A stretch of DNA of 52,519 bases, taken from assembly GCA_903863885.1 (NCBI GenBank), contig CAIPEB010000777.1, positions 1-52,519 on the forward strand, given 5' to 3'. A program made the translations under genes and the position numbers. This DNA is from an uncultured Planctomycetaceae bacterium (GTDB taxonomy: Bacteria > Planctomycetota > Planctomycetia > Pirellulales > Pirellulaceae). The notes below the pieces were generated by a model. That model was given only the letters and a program-made list of their open reading frames with translations. It was not told the origin of the DNA and ran no database searches. Positions 14,659 through 23,773 of this stretch are shown here, one piece after another; positions within the stretch are counted from its first letter, which is position 1; each line of letters opens with the position of its first letter.

Positions 14659-16485
14659 CTAGTTGCGATACTTCAGCCACGCATATAGCGTCTTCCGGGA
14701 AACTCCCAGTTGTCTGGCAGCCTGAGCTCGATTTCCGTTGCACGATTGCACGGCCTGCTCTGCTGCCATGTTCTGGCACCTCTTCGTATCGCCGCGTCCC
14801 CGTTGATGCAGGACGTCGGAGAGAGTGTCCGCGATCGGTCGTGGATCGATTGCCGCAGGGAGCGGCCCCGGGTCAGGACGCCCAACCAGGTTGTTCAGAG
14901 CACCAGGGAGAAAGTGTCGGCCCTCAAGCAACGACGCATTTTCGCGAATCGCTGCTTCACGCAGAACGGCCTCCAATTCACGGACGTTTCCTGGCCACCG
15001 GTGCTGGCTTAACTTGCCCATGAAGCGAGCGCTGATCTCGAACGTGCGTACGCCTTCGTCGACCTGCAAACGCCCCAAGATATCTCTTACGAGCAAAGGC
15101 AAGTCCTCTCGACGGTCGCGAAGCGGAGGGACGCGCAGGGTGATTTGACTGAGGCGGTAAAAGAGATCTTCGCGAAATCGCCCAGCGGCCACTTCATCCC
15201 GGAGCGAACGATTGGATGCGGCGAGAATCCGAACGTCAACCGGAATCGGCGCATCGGCTCCGACCGGAGTAATCTCCTGTTGTTGGATAGCACGCAGAAG
15301 TGCGACCTGTCCCCGGGGGCTCAGATCGACGATCTCGTCCAGGAAGAGTGTTCCCTTGCTGGCGAGTTCGAATTTTCCGCGGCGTCGACGATCGGCGCTG
15401 GTGAAGGCCCCTTTCTCATGGCCAAAGAGCTCGCTCTCGAGGAGCGAATCGGGAATGGCTCCGCAATTGAGGGTAATCATGGGATGGCCGCTGCGCCGGC
15501 TCAGATGGTGAATCTGCGCGGCGACGAGCTCCTTGCCGGTCCCGGTCTCTCCCTCGATACAGACGCTGATGTTTTGCGGGGCGACGCGGCGGATCAGGTC
15601 GTAGACCTCGCACATCGCAGGGGTTCGTCCGATGAGCGGACCAAATCCCTGCGACTGTCGTTCGTGGTCGACCGTCGTAAGAGATCCCCGAAATCGACGG
15701 ATCGTTGAAGTGATCGCAGCCTCGACCGGGAGACGTTCGAAGACCGATCCCCCGGCGAACCCCCTGACGTCCGTCTGGCGGATGAGGATCTGCAGATCTT
15801 CGGATGTCGTGACCGGACCACCGAACGCGAGACACAACGGGGGTCTCGAACTCGAGTTGGCCAGCGCCAGCATTTCGTTGAGCCGAGCCACGGACTGCTG
15901 AATCCGGTCGCGACGTTCACGGACATCATCGAATTCGCGGGTTAGTCCCAGGTTGAGTATCAGCCCGTCGACGCCGGCCTCGAGAAACTGGCGCACTTCC
16001 TGCGGGCTCAGGGCGAATCCAAATGTGGCCAATCCCACTGCCCTCGCCCAGCCGAGCATGGCGACTTCCGCGGCAGTCCCTGCCCCTGCCGATTCGAGGC
16101 ACTCGCGAAACCCTCCGTCCACGAAGCCAACGGCCGGCCAGTTGACTACTCCTTCGACGCCCCAGCCTCTCCACCGCTCTAAACACGCGCGCACGTCTTT
16201 TTCCGCGTCGACCGCGTATAGCCCGGCGACAACCGGTGTGTCGCGACGCTGTGGCAACAGATGCTCCCTCAGGAGTTGCTCGGTCTGCCGATTCGCATTC
16301 CCGAAAGGCAGGAACGCCGCAAGCGAGCCGACTCCATAAGTGCGGTAAACCCCGGCGTTGAGCGCCAGCAACAGGTCGGCGCCGGCTTCGATCGCGCAAC
16401 GGGCCACAAGTCCCGATCCCGCAACAACCGCCACGATTGGGCGGCGATCCGATTTCGAATCGATGAGGTAACGCAGCGTAGGCAT
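14659..16485 (-). CDS. Sigma-54-dependent regulator with N-terminal TIM-barrel sensor (PF09370-like)
   Basis: 608 residues. Residues 1-270 form a TIM barrel of the TIM-br_sig_trns / PEP-hydrolase-like family. They are clearly homologous to the enzyme encoded divergently at 16688: FLPFGNAN, TPVVAGLYAVD, NWPAVGFVDGGFR and GGSVFERLP correspond to [32 protein letters not shown] and GASSLERLP. Residues 281-515 are the AAA+ domain: Walker A GETGTGKE (312-319), Walker B GTLFLDE (378-384), and the sigma-54 contact loop, here GAFTSA (359-364) instead of GAFTGA. The C-terminal Fis-type helix-turn-helix is GNRAQAARQLGVSRKTLYAW. It should bind upstream sites and activate sigma-54 promoters on sensing a ligand related to the partner enzyme's substrate. 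Gene order and the predicted promoter support control of the 16688 gene. Confidence 0.92.
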   Translation of the reverse strand: MPTLRYLIDSKSDRRPIVAVVAGSGLVARCAIEAGADLLLALNAGVYRTYGVGSLAAFLPFGNANRQTEQLLREHLLPQRRDTPVVAGLYAVDAEKDVRACLERWRGWGVEGVVNWPAVGFVDGGFRECLESAGAGTAAEVAMLGWARAVGLATFGFALSPQEVRQFLEAGVDGLILNLGLTREFDDVRERRDRIQQSVARLNEMLALANSSSRPPLCLAFGGPVTTSEDLQILIRQTDVRGFAGGSVFERLPVEAAITSTIRRFRGSLTTVDHERQSQGFGPLIGRTPAMCEVYDLIRRVAPQNISVCIEGETGTGKELVAAQIHHLSRRSGHPMITLNCGAIPDSLLESELFGHEKGAFTSADRRRRGKFELASKGTLFLDEIVDLSPRGQVALLRAIQQQEITPVGADAPIPVDVRILAASNRSLRDEVAAGRFREDLFYRLSQITLRVPPLRDRREDLPLLVRDILGRLQVDEGVRTFEISARFMGKLSQHRWPGNVRELEAVLREAAIRENASLLEGRHFLPGALNNLVGRPDPGPLPAAIDPRPIADTLSDVLHQRGRGDTKRCQNMAAEQAVQSCNGNRAQAARQLGVSRKTLYAWLKYRN

Positions 16486-16527
16486 TCTTGAAACCTGGAC
16501 CGAGTGGCTCTCTAAAGTACTGATGAT

Positions 16528-16546
16528 GCGCTACCCACGTAAGCGC
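16528..16546. promoter_or_regulatory. Inverted repeat, candidate activator site 1
   Basis: GCGCT and AGCGC flank nine bases. It lies about 100 bases before the predicted sigma-54 promoter, a usual distance for an enhancer-binding protein site. Role inferred from position. Confidence 0.4.
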
Positions 16547-16552
16547 CTCTCA

Positions 16553-16567
16553 GGTTACAGGGTAACC
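16553..16567. promoter_or_regulatory. Perfect palindrome, candidate activator site 2
   Basis: GGTTAC-AGG-GTAACC is a perfect 6+3+6 dyad 64 bases before the -24 element at 16631. It is a good candidate for the Fis-type helix-turn-helix of the divergent regulator, which it may also autoregulate. Confidence 0.5.
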
Positions 16568-16630
16568 ACATGAAGTCAATCGGCTCATTTATTGTCCGCA
16601 TTTTCAAGCGGTTTCGCGAAGTGCCACAAC

Positions 16631-16646
16631 CGGCCCGGCATTTGCT
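16631..16646 (+). promoter_or_regulatory. Predicted sigma-54 promoter (-24/-12)
   Basis: CGGCCCGGCATTTGCT has GG (16632-16633) and GC (16644-16645) exactly ten bases apart and matches TGGCACGN4TTGCW at all but two of the defined positions. Transcription would start near 16656, about 30 bases before the ATG at 16688. Confidence 0.65.
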
Positions 16647-16687
16647 ACCGCAGGTCGGTACACCCAGTCACCTTTCGGGAGGTATCC

Positions 16688-17533
16688 ATGCGACAGCAAC
16701 GCGAAACCATCCTGGCGCGTCTGAACGAGAAGATCTCCCGCAGGCAGCCGATCATCGGCGGCGGAGCTGGAACAGGCATCAGCGCGAAGTGTGAGGAGGC
16801 GGGGGGGATTGACCTGATCGTGATCTACAACTCCGGCAGGTACCGCATGGCTGGCCGCGGCTCGCTTTCTGGATTACTGCCTTTCGGAAACGCCAACGAC
16901 GTTGTGAAGGAGATGGCGCGGGAAGTACTGACGACGGTGAAGCAGACGCCGGTCATCGCCGGTGTGTGCGGTGTCGATCCCTTCATGTTGCGTGATTTCT
17001 TCCTGCGTGAACTGATGGAACTGGGATTCTCGGGGATTCAGAACTTCCCGACCGTCGGCCTGATCGACGGCACATTCCGCGCGAATCTCGAAGAGACTGG
17101 CATGGGTTTCGGCCTGGAAGTTGATTGCATCGCCGCCGCTCATCGACTGGGGATGCTGACCACCCCCTACGTGTTTGATGAAGCGCAGGCCACGGCCATG
17201 GCCCAGGCCGGTGCCGACATTCTGGTTGCTCACATGGGACTGACGACCGGCGGGTCGATCGGTGCAGTAACCGCCACCTCAATGGAACAATGCGCGCGAC
17301 GGGTGACGGCGATTGCCGATGCCGGACGACGCGTGCGTGAAGATATCATCATCCTGTGCCACGGCGGTCCTATCGCCATGCCGGCCGATGCGCAGTTCAT
17401 GTTGGACCATTGCGATATTCACGGGTTCTACGGCGCGAGTTCCCTGGAACGGTTGCCAACGGAAACGGCGATTCAGAAGCAGGTCGCTCAGTATGTGGGA
17501 CTGAAGGTACCAGATCGTCGCATGCAATCGTAG
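16688..17533 (+). CDS. PEP-hydrolase-like TIM-barrel enzyme (PF09370 family)
   Basis: 281 residues; the start follows CGGGAGG by six bases. The protein is almost entirely the TIM-barrel domain: [70 protein letters not shown] and [18 protein letters not shown]. Annotated relatives are called phosphoenolpyruvate hydrolase family proteins, though the reaction is poorly established. They are usually encoded next to a Tm-1-like (UPF0261) protein; no such gene is present here. The divergent gene encodes a sigma-54 activator whose sensor domain is a paralogue of this enzyme, and a -24/-12 promoter lies just upstream. Confidence 0.88.
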   Translation: MRQQRETILARLNEKISRRQPIIGGGAGTGISAKCEEAGGIDLIVIYNSGRYRMAGRGSLSGLLPFGNANDVVKEMAREVLTTVKQTPVIAGVCGVDPFMLRDFFLRELMELGFSGIQNFPTVGLIDGTFRANLEETGMGFGLEVDCIAAAHRLGMLTTPYVFDEAQATAMAQAGADILVAHMGLTTGGSIGAVTATSMEQCARRVTAIADAGRRVREDIIILCHGGPIAMPADAQFMLDHCDIHGFYGASSLERLPTETAIQKQVAQYVGLKVPDRRMQS

Positions 17534-17669
17534 GAACCCGACACCCCACACCATCCGACGAAAACTGGTCTTGGCGGCAAAACGAAGAAACGCAACAGCG
17601 GACGCTGGACGGGAGTTGCCCTTGGCGGGGAGCTTCCGAGAGATTCGCACTTTCTGACGAGGCATAATC

Positions 17670-18551
17670 ATGCGGTGCTTTCGAGGTCAAGACGGGGGCA
17701 AGTCCATTCAACAGACGGGACAACCAACTGCCCGGCTGGCAGCACTGATTCTCGGGTTGTGTTGTGCGGCGACGCATGCGACGGAGCCTGCACACACCGC
17801 CGCGGATGCCGGAAGCAACGACCGGGTAAGAGTGTTGTTGATCGGGCACCAACCGGACCATCCGCCGGGTACACACCTGTATCTGGAAGAGTGCGAGTTG
17901 CTGGCGAAATGCCTGCGCCAAACACCCAACGTGGAAGCGATCGTATCAGACGGATGGCCGAAAGATGCCGCCCAACTGCAGGATGTGGATGCCATTGTGC
18001 TGTACTCAAGTCCCGGCGCGGACTTGCTGTTGCAGGGAGAGCATGCTGCGACCGTTCAGAGAATGCTCAAGGAGGGAATCGGACTGGTGGCTTTGCATTG
18101 GGCAACGGGCGTTCAAGGCCAGGAGGAATCCGAACTGGGCAAACGCTATCTCCGGGAACTTGGAGGCCTGTTCTGTTTCGCCTTTTCTGGATTGGATACT
18201 TCTGAGTCGAAAGTTGAGCAACTGCAACCGGATCATCCGGTGTGCCGCGGCTGGAAGGACTTCGTGTTGACCGACGAGTTTTACCTCAATATGAAATTAT
18301 TGCCCGAGGCGAAACCGCTGTTGAAGGTCTCAGTGAAAGGCAAGGATCACGTCGTCAGCTGGTCCTACGAACGACCTGACAGTCACGGGGGCCGTTCCTA
18401 CGGCAACGTGCTGGGGCATTTTCACGAGTTGTTTCAGCAGGAACCGTTCCGTCGCATGTTGGTCAACGGGATTCTCTGGGCGGCACGTTGCGAGGTACCG
18501 GAACAAGGAGCCCCATGTGCGTTGACCGCGGGTGATGTGAAAGCGAAATGA
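17670..18551 (+). CDS. Secreted ThuA-like domain protein
   Basis: 293 residues with a hydrophobic leader (LAALILGLCCAATHATE) after an unusually long polar N-terminus. The ThuA-like, glutamine-amidotransferase-type fold is suggested by VRVLLIGHQPDHPPG, DAIVLYSSPG, GIGLVALHWATG, FVLTDEFYL and GGRSYGNVLGHFHEL. GAGG lies ten bases before the start. In planctomycetes ThuA proteins are often encoded with Gfo/Idh/MocA oxidoreductases, as here, and are thought to act in sugar or glycan metabolism. The exact reaction is unknown. Confidence 0.85.
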   Translation: MRCFRGQDGGKSIQQTGQPTARLAALILGLCCAATHATEPAHTAADAGSNDRVRVLLIGHQPDHPPGTHLYLEECELLAKCLRQTPNVEAIVSDGWPKDAAQLQDVDAIVLYSSPGADLLLQGEHAATVQRMLKEGIGLVALHWATGVQGQEESELGKRYLRELGGLFCFAFSGLDTSESKVEQLQPDHPVCRGWKDFVLTDEFYLNMKLLPEAKPLLKVSVKGKDHVVSWSYERPDSHGGRSYGNVLGHFHELFQQEPFRRMLVNGILWAARCEVPEQGAPCALTAGDVKAK

Positions 18552-18618
18552 TCCGTTGGTGATTCTCAGCAACGGGCTCTTGTGTCCTGCTTCGAACGAT
18601 TCCAGAAGAAGGTGCACG

Positions 18619-19899
18619 ATGTCACGGCAGCGATATAACCGGCGACGATTCCTGGCCACGAGCGGTCTGGCGGCGGTCGGCCTCGGATTGCCGGCCCTGA
18701 TTCCCGGCACGGCCATTGGGTTGGGGCGCACGGCGCCCAACGATCGAATACGTGTCGGCTTTATCGGAGTGGGCTGGAAAGGTCTGCAGGGTTGCTTCGG
18801 ATCTTTGGTGCACTCGTTCCTGGCCAATCCCAGTTGCCAGGCCGTGGCCGTTTGCGACGTCAACCAGCAGTTCCTGGACGTGGCGAAGAGAACTGTGGAC
18901 AAGGCGCAAGGAAACCGGGACTGCTCCACGTATCGGGACTTTCGGGAGTTACTTGAGTCCGACGACGTCGATGCCGTGGCGATCGCCACGCCCGATCACT
19001 GGCACGCCGTGCAGGCCATATGGGCTTGCCGCAAGGGAAAGGACGTGTATTGCGAGAAGCCGCTCTCGCTGACCGTTCGCGAAGCACGGGCCATGGTCGA
19101 GGCGGCTCGTCGCTTCGGCCGAGTGTTTCAGACGGGCAGCCAAAGTCGTTCGTATGCTCCGATTCGCCGGGCGTGCGAGTTGATTCGCCAGGGTGCCATC
19201 GGAGAGTTGAAGGCGGTACACGTGAACTGCGGGGGTCCCAGCATGCCCTGCAATCTGCCGGGTGAAGCGACTCCAGAGCACATTGACTGGGATTTGTGGC
19301 TGGGACCGGCAGCTTGGCGTCCTTTCCATCCTTCGCTGGCGGACAAGAACTTCCGGCCTTATCGGGAATATTCCGGAGGCGGCATGACCGACTGGGGTTG
19401 TCATCATTTCGATCTGGGGCAGTGGGCGATGGGAATGGACAACAGCGGTCCGGTTGAGATACTGCCGCCTGATGGCAAAGAGGTTCCGTGGCTGACCTTC
19501 CGCTACGCTGACGGCAAGATCATGACGCACAATTCGCCCCAGTCGGAAGGCGGCGTGGTGTTCGTCGGCAGCGAAGGCAAAGTCGCCGGTCACGGGATGT
19601 CGACACGCTGGAGGACCGAGCCGGGCGGGATCTGGCAATTGCCGCCGGGGCCGGCCAACCCCATCGAGGGTGCCAAAGCTCACAGCGACAATTTCTTGGA
19701 GTGCGTGCATTCGCGCCGCAAACCGAACGCGGATGTCGAAATCGGCTGCCGCACGGTTACGGTCTGCCATCTCGGCAACATCGCATATTGGTTGAACCGG
19801 CCGATCAAGTGGGATCCGGTGGCTGAAGAGATCGTCGGCGACGACGATGCGGCCCGTTGGCTGGACCGTTCGAGACGTGAACCGTTCAATAACCTGTGA
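18619..19899 (+). CDS. Tat-exported Gfo/Idh/MocA oxidoreductase
   Basis: 426 residues. The start at 18619 follows AGAAGAAGG and opens a Tat signal (NRRRFLATSGLAAVGLGLPA). The NAD(P)-binding motif is VGFIGVGWKG, and the family lysine is in DVYCEKPLSLTV. GGGMTDWGCHHFDLGQW is the conserved C-terminal-domain motif of the planctomycete secreted branch. The cofactor would be bound before export in folded form. The gene lies between ThuA and a HEAT-repeat protein, and its stop overlaps a possible GTG start of the latter. Confidence 0.92.
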   Translation: MSRQRYNRRRFLATSGLAAVGLGLPALIPGTAIGLGRTAPNDRIRVGFIGVGWKGLQGCFGSLVHSFLANPSCQAVAVCDVNQQFLDVAKRTVDKAQGNRDCSTYRDFRELLESDDVDAVAIATPDHWHAVQAIWACRKGKDVYCEKPLSLTVREARAMVEAARRFGRVFQTGSQSRSYAPIRRACELIRQGAIGELKAVHVNCGGPSMPCNLPGEATPEHIDWDLWLGPAAWRPFHPSLADKNFRPYREYSGGGMTDWGCHHFDLGQWAMGMDNSGPVEILPPDGKEVPWLTFRYADGKIMTHNSPQSEGGVVFVGSEGKVAGHGMSTRWRTEPGGIWQLPPGPANPIEGAKAHSDNFLECVHSRRKPNADVEIGCRTVTVCHLGNIAYWLNRPIKWDPVAEEIVGDDDAARWLDRSRREPFNNL

Positions 19900-19916
19900 G
19901 TAACGAGGGGTATGCC

Positions 19917-22010
19917 GTGTTCCGCGTTGGTCGAGCTAGTTGTGACGGTGTGATCGGTGCGTGCCTCATGCTATTCGCGTGTCCGTTGGCATCTGCCCGA
20001 GCGGCGCAAGCCGACCCGGCAGCGCTCGACGCGGCTTTTGCCACGCTGAGCACCTACGAATGGGGACCTCAGCGTGACGCTCTGCTGCCGATCGATCAGG
20101 CGGCGGCACGCTGCCATGCGGATCCCGCAACGCGTGAAGTGCTCCAAACGCGGCTCATCCAGGTGCTGGAATCAAACACCAGTCTGGCAGCAAGAGGCTA
20201 CGTTTGCGAAGTCCTGGCGGCCATCGGCACCGCGCGTGCCGTGCCGGCGCTGGCGAACCTCTTGAGGGACGCCAAAGCGTCACATCTCGGTCGCCGGGCG
20301 CTCGAAGCGATCGCCGATCCCGCGGCGGCACAAGCACTGCGAGAGGCGTTGCCGCAACTCCCCGACAACTTGAAGGTGGGAGTGATCCAGACACTCGGAA
20401 ATATCCGAGATGGCAGCGCCGTTGATTTGCTGGCACCCCTGCTGGAAAGCGAAGATGCGAACGTGGCGCGAGCGGCGGCGAACGGCCTGGGGAAGATCGG
20501 TGGAGAGCAAGCCAGCAAAGCGGTGCTGGAATACTATCGGAAAGCAACCGTTGAATCGCGTCAGTTGGCGGCCGACGCCTGCCTGGACATTGCTCGACGG
20601 CAACTGGCAGCGAATCAATCGGACGCGGCTGCTGCAACGTATCAACTGCTGGAGGACAGCCCGCAGCCTCATGTGCAGTGGGCGGCTTTCCTGGGACTGA
20701 TCGCCACTCAGCCCGCACAAGCTCAGCAGCGATTGCTGAAGGCGCTGAGCAATCCGGCGGAGTCAGGTGACCGGAGACTCCGGATGGTAGGACAACTGCT
20801 GCGCGAAACCGTCAACGACGAAAATGCAGCGTCATTTGCGGAGTCAATCGGCAGGCTTCCTGTTGCCGGCCAGGTAGTGCTGTTGGATGCGCTCAGCTCG
20901 CTCGCCTCTCCCGCAATACGAACTGCCGCGTTGCCGTATCTCAAGAGCGACGATCTGACGCTGCGATTGACTGCGGAGAAGGCGCTTGCTTTGTGCGGAC
21001 GTTTTGAGGATGTGCCTACACTGGCCAACATTGCAGCCACGACCCGGAACGATGAGGAGCGTCAGACTACGATGCGGACACTCCAGGAACTGCCGGGGCC
21101 GGAGGTTGATCAGAAGTTGCTGACACTCGTGCCTGATGTGACTCCCTCGCTGCAACTGGTGTTGATTCGTACGATTGCCAACCGGCGGATACGCGATGCT
21201 GGACCGACGCTCATGGAACTGGCGCGCAGCAACGATCAGCGTGTGCGGCTGGATGCGTATCGAGCGCTGCAAACCGTCGCGGATCCGTCATTAGTGGAGC
21301 CTCTGGTCGAGCTGTTGGCGAGAACGTCGGGCGCCGAAGAACGTGAAGCAGCGGACCGTGCCGTGTGGCGAAGCTGCCTCAGGATCGACGACCCGGCCCA
21401 ACGTGCGGATCGGATATTGGCCCGGCTGAACGACGCGAGTGATTCCGAGCAAGTGGCCCTCTTGCCGGTCCTGGGACGCGTTGGCGGGGCCAAGGCACTG
21501 GCCGCGGTGCAGCAGGCAATCAAGAGCCCTTCACCGGCAGTCCGCGAGGCGGGCATCCGAGCCCTGACAAACTGGCCGGATGCCACGGTGGCCGATCAGC
21601 TGTGGGAAATCGCGACGCAGGACCGGGATGCCGCTCACGTCATTTGGGCCCTTCGTGCCTTCGCGCGGGTACTCCCTCAGCTGGCTCGCGAACAGCCAGA
21701 CCAGGTCGCCTCGCGGTTGCAGACTGCCATGAGCGTGGCCGAGCGTGAAGAGGACAAGCGATTGATCCTGTCCCGCCTGCCTGCGGTACGGTCGGAGGTG
21801 GCTTTGACGCTGGCGCTGTCCTGCTTGAAGCAGGCAGAATTGCGATCGGATGCGATTGAGGTGGCGGCGGAATTGGGAGAAGCCATGAAGGACACGCATC
21901 CGAAGGCGGCGCGGGCCGCGCTGGAGACGATCCGACCTCTAACTGATAATTCCGATCTGGTCATGCACGTTGACAAGATCTTGTGGAACATGCAGTTGAA
22001 GGGCAATTAG
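19917..22010 (+). CDS. Secreted HEAT-repeat protein
   Basis: About 697 residues. The GTG at 19917 is preferred because GAGGGG lies seven bases upstream; an alternative GTG at 19896 overlaps the oxidoreductase stop. A signal peptide (VIGACLMLFACPLASARAAQ) is followed by a solenoid of HEAT repeats about 31 residues long: AVPALANLLRDAKASHLGRR, AVDLLAPLLESEDANVARAA, GPTLMELARSNDQRVRLDAY, ALAAVQQAIKSPSPAVREAG. It probably works as a periplasmic protein-binding scaffold, perhaps for the ThuA/oxidoreductase neighbours. No catalytic domain is visible. Confidence 0.88.
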   Translation: MFRVGRASCDGVIGACLMLFACPLASARAAQADPAALDAAFATLSTYEWGPQRDALLPIDQAAARCHADPATREVLQTRLIQVLESNTSLAARGYVCEVLAAIGTARAVPALANLLRDAKASHLGRRALEAIADPAAAQALREALPQLPDNLKVGVIQTLGNIRDGSAVDLLAPLLESEDANVARAAANGLGKIGGEQASKAVLEYYRKATVESRQLAADACLDIARRQLAANQSDAAAATYQLLEDSPQPHVQWAAFLGLIATQPAQAQQRLLKALSNPAESGDRRLRMVGQLLRETVNDENAASFAESIGRLPVAGQVVLLDALSSLASPAIRTAALPYLKSDDLTLRLTAEKALALCGRFEDVPTLANIAATTRNDEERQTTMRTLQELPGPEVDQKLLTLVPDVTPSLQLVLIRTIANRRIRDAGPTLMELARSNDQRVRLDAYRALQTVADPSLVEPLVELLARTSGAEEREAADRAVWRSCLRIDDPAQRADRILARLNDASDSEQVALLPVLGRVGGAKALAAVQQAIKSPSPAVREAGIRALTNWPDATVADQLWEIATQDRDAAHVIWALRAFARVLPQLAREQPDQVASRLQTAMSVAEREEDKRLILSRLPAVRSEVALTLALSCLKQAELRSDAIEVAAELGEAMKDTHPKAARAALETIRPLTDNSDLVMHVDKILWNMQLKGN

Positions 22011-22559
22011 ACGAGACCGTGAAGTCAAATCCGTCGGGCAGCAGGTAATGGCTGGCGGGAGGGTTGGGGCCGCGAGTGAAATCCGCCGGAAGATCGGCGG
22101 CGACTCGAGACGAATGAAGGCCGAATACCGAGCCCCGTTTCACGTCTGCGTGGCCGCCTCCACTTTCAGCCCCTCTGCGGTTCGTCGCAAGGCGGCCTTT
22201 CTGTTGAACAAATTCCACAACCATAGCCGGGACATTTCTCATGATGAACGGCCCGTGGCCAATTAGCCCTCGGCGCGAATTGGGTTCCGGGCGGTTGGAA
22301 GGTAGCCAGGTCTTAGCCCGATGCTCGAATAGACCGAGGACACAAACGCCGCTCTGACGACGGTGAGCGTGTGCGTCGGCTCATCGCTGGAAGAAGGACT
22401 CGAGTCGCGGCAGATGCCGATCTTCGGGAGGTCGAGCAGCGATTCCTGAGAATCGAATCTCAATGGCGGAATAACGAGACGCTTTGCCGCAAGATCGGCC
22501 GTCCCCTCGAATGGACATATAAGCGTCTCGCTGCAATCGCTGCACGGCAGATGGGCGTG
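22011..22559. other. Intergenic region with RNA-like element copy 2
   Basis: About 550 bases between the HEAT-repeat gene and a convergent gene. The RNA-like element and its hairpin occupy 22121-22205. The remainder (22206-22559) has only short overlapping frames with no recognisable product. Confidence 0.5.
22121..22205 (+). ncRNA. Candidate small RNA element, copy 2 of 3
   Basis: Shares CCGAATNCCGAG, CCCGTTTC, TCTGCG and GGCCGCCTCCA with copy 1 over about 43 bases. Here GGCCGCCT (22152-22159) pairs perfectly with AGGCGGCC (22190-22197), giving a hairpin followed by TTTCTGTT, so part of the conserved core itself forms the terminator-like stem. Confidence 0.45.
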
Positions 22560-23654
22560 TTACCGCATCACCACGTCGTACACGTCGTCCGGGTAGAGTC
22601 CGTTCACTCCTTTGCATTCGATCTGAAGCGGCTTGCCCAACACTTTGCCGTCCAGCAGTACCCGCACCTCGACAGCCACCGGATACACTTCCCACGGCGC
22701 ATCCTTGAGCGGCAGGAGATAGAACCCCATGTTGCTGGACCGCACGGAAGCAACCAGCTTCCCTTCGGCAGTGCGAAGTTGGACCTCGATGTCCTCGATG
22801 GAGCGGGATCTACCCGCGGAGTCGATGATCTTCGGTGGCCAACCGTTGTTCTCCCTGAACCAGATCTGCCCACCGTCCGGTCGTACCAACCGAATGCCGA
22901 CATGGTGGTTCTCGGGTCGAGGGTAGATCCTCACGTCGTCGAACCACGCTTGGCTGGTACTTTCTTCGGCATCTGCTGATCCTTGGCTGCCATGCAGTTT
23001 CACTTCAGTGTGGATCGTCCGCAACGGCAGGCCGACGGGGTCGCAGATCCGCTGCCAGCCTTCGGCCGCCTTCACGCTCAACTCCGTCAAGTTCGTGTCG
23101 CCGTTCAGGGTAAGGCGGCACAGGAAACCCCGACCCGCTGGGTGCGGCAAATCGAGGAACTGGTCCTGATGACCGTTCTCCCCAACCGGCAGAGCGGCCA
23201 TCGGGGAAAAGCGGGCCTTTTCGCCGAGATCCACCATGTCGATCTCGACCCAATGGTCTGGGCTCCGTACCCCATCGCCCCCGCAGAGGTGAAGGGCTAG
23301 CCGGTGTGGCGATGATCCCTTCGAGCGGATATCCAATTCGCCGACCAAGACCACGTCCCTGTACTTGGCGGTCGTGAGTCCCCACAGTCCGTTGTGCCCG
23401 ATCGGGCCACGTGCGGTCAGGTTCAATCGACCGTTGTCTTGTCGAACCGTAGTACGGTCGGGATGCTCCTGCCATACCCGCCACTTGGCTCGGTCCAAGT
23501 CCTGGGCATCGAAGTCTTCAGCCAGGATCGCACCACGCTCAACCAAGCGGATGGACGCAGCGGCGGTAACCGGAGGAGCCTTGGCGGGCTCAGGCTCGCC
23601 GCCGGTCGGGAGCAAGGATCGAAATGCGGTGAGAATGGCGAAGAGGATGTTCAT
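22560..23654 (-). CDS. Secreted protein of unknown function, possible jelly-roll domain
   Basis: 364 residues from the ATG at 23654, which gives a hydrophobic leader (MNILFAILTAFRSLLPTGG). The middle (LAEDFDAQDLDRAKWRVWQE, GHNGLWGLTTAKYRDVVLVG, WFDDVRIYPRP) resembles the beta-sandwich domains of planctomycete secreted proteins related to glucanase/LamG folds. The C-terminus has a second all-beta segment (VEVRVLLDGKVLGKPLQIEC). No catalytic residues could be assigned. It is divergent from the FAD oxidoreductase across about 120 bases, so the pair may share control. Confidence 0.65.
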   Translation of the reverse strand: MNILFAILTAFRSLLPTGGEPEPAKAPPVTAAASIRLVERGAILAEDFDAQDLDRAKWRVWQEHPDRTTVRQDNGRLNLTARGPIGHNGLWGLTTAKYRDVVLVGELDIRSKGSSPHRLALHLCGGDGVRSPDHWVEIDMVDLGEKARFSPMAALPVGENGHQDQFLDLPHPAGRGFLCRLTLNGDTNLTELSVKAAEGWQRICDPVGLPLRTIHTEVKLHGSQGSADAEESTSQAWFDDVRIYPRPENHHVGIRLVRPDGGQIWFRENNGWPPKIIDSAGRSRSIEDIEVQLRTAEGKLVASVRSSNMGFYLLPLKDAPWEVYPVAVEVRVLLDGKVLGKPLQIECKGVNGLYPDDVYDVVMR

Positions 23655-23773
23655 AATCTTTCCGCTGGGGTTCGAGCATTCCGCCATCGTGCTTGCTGGC
23701 GCAACGTGGCACCACTATTCTGGAGACGGCAAAATCGGTGGTCAATGCGCACGCCTGGCCCCAGAGTAACCGG

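Noticed and set aside
14350-15023. Plus-strand continuation of the transposase frame
   Set aside because: After 14350 it runs antisense to the beta-helix stub and the Fis domain of the sigma-54 regulator and shows no transposase homology.
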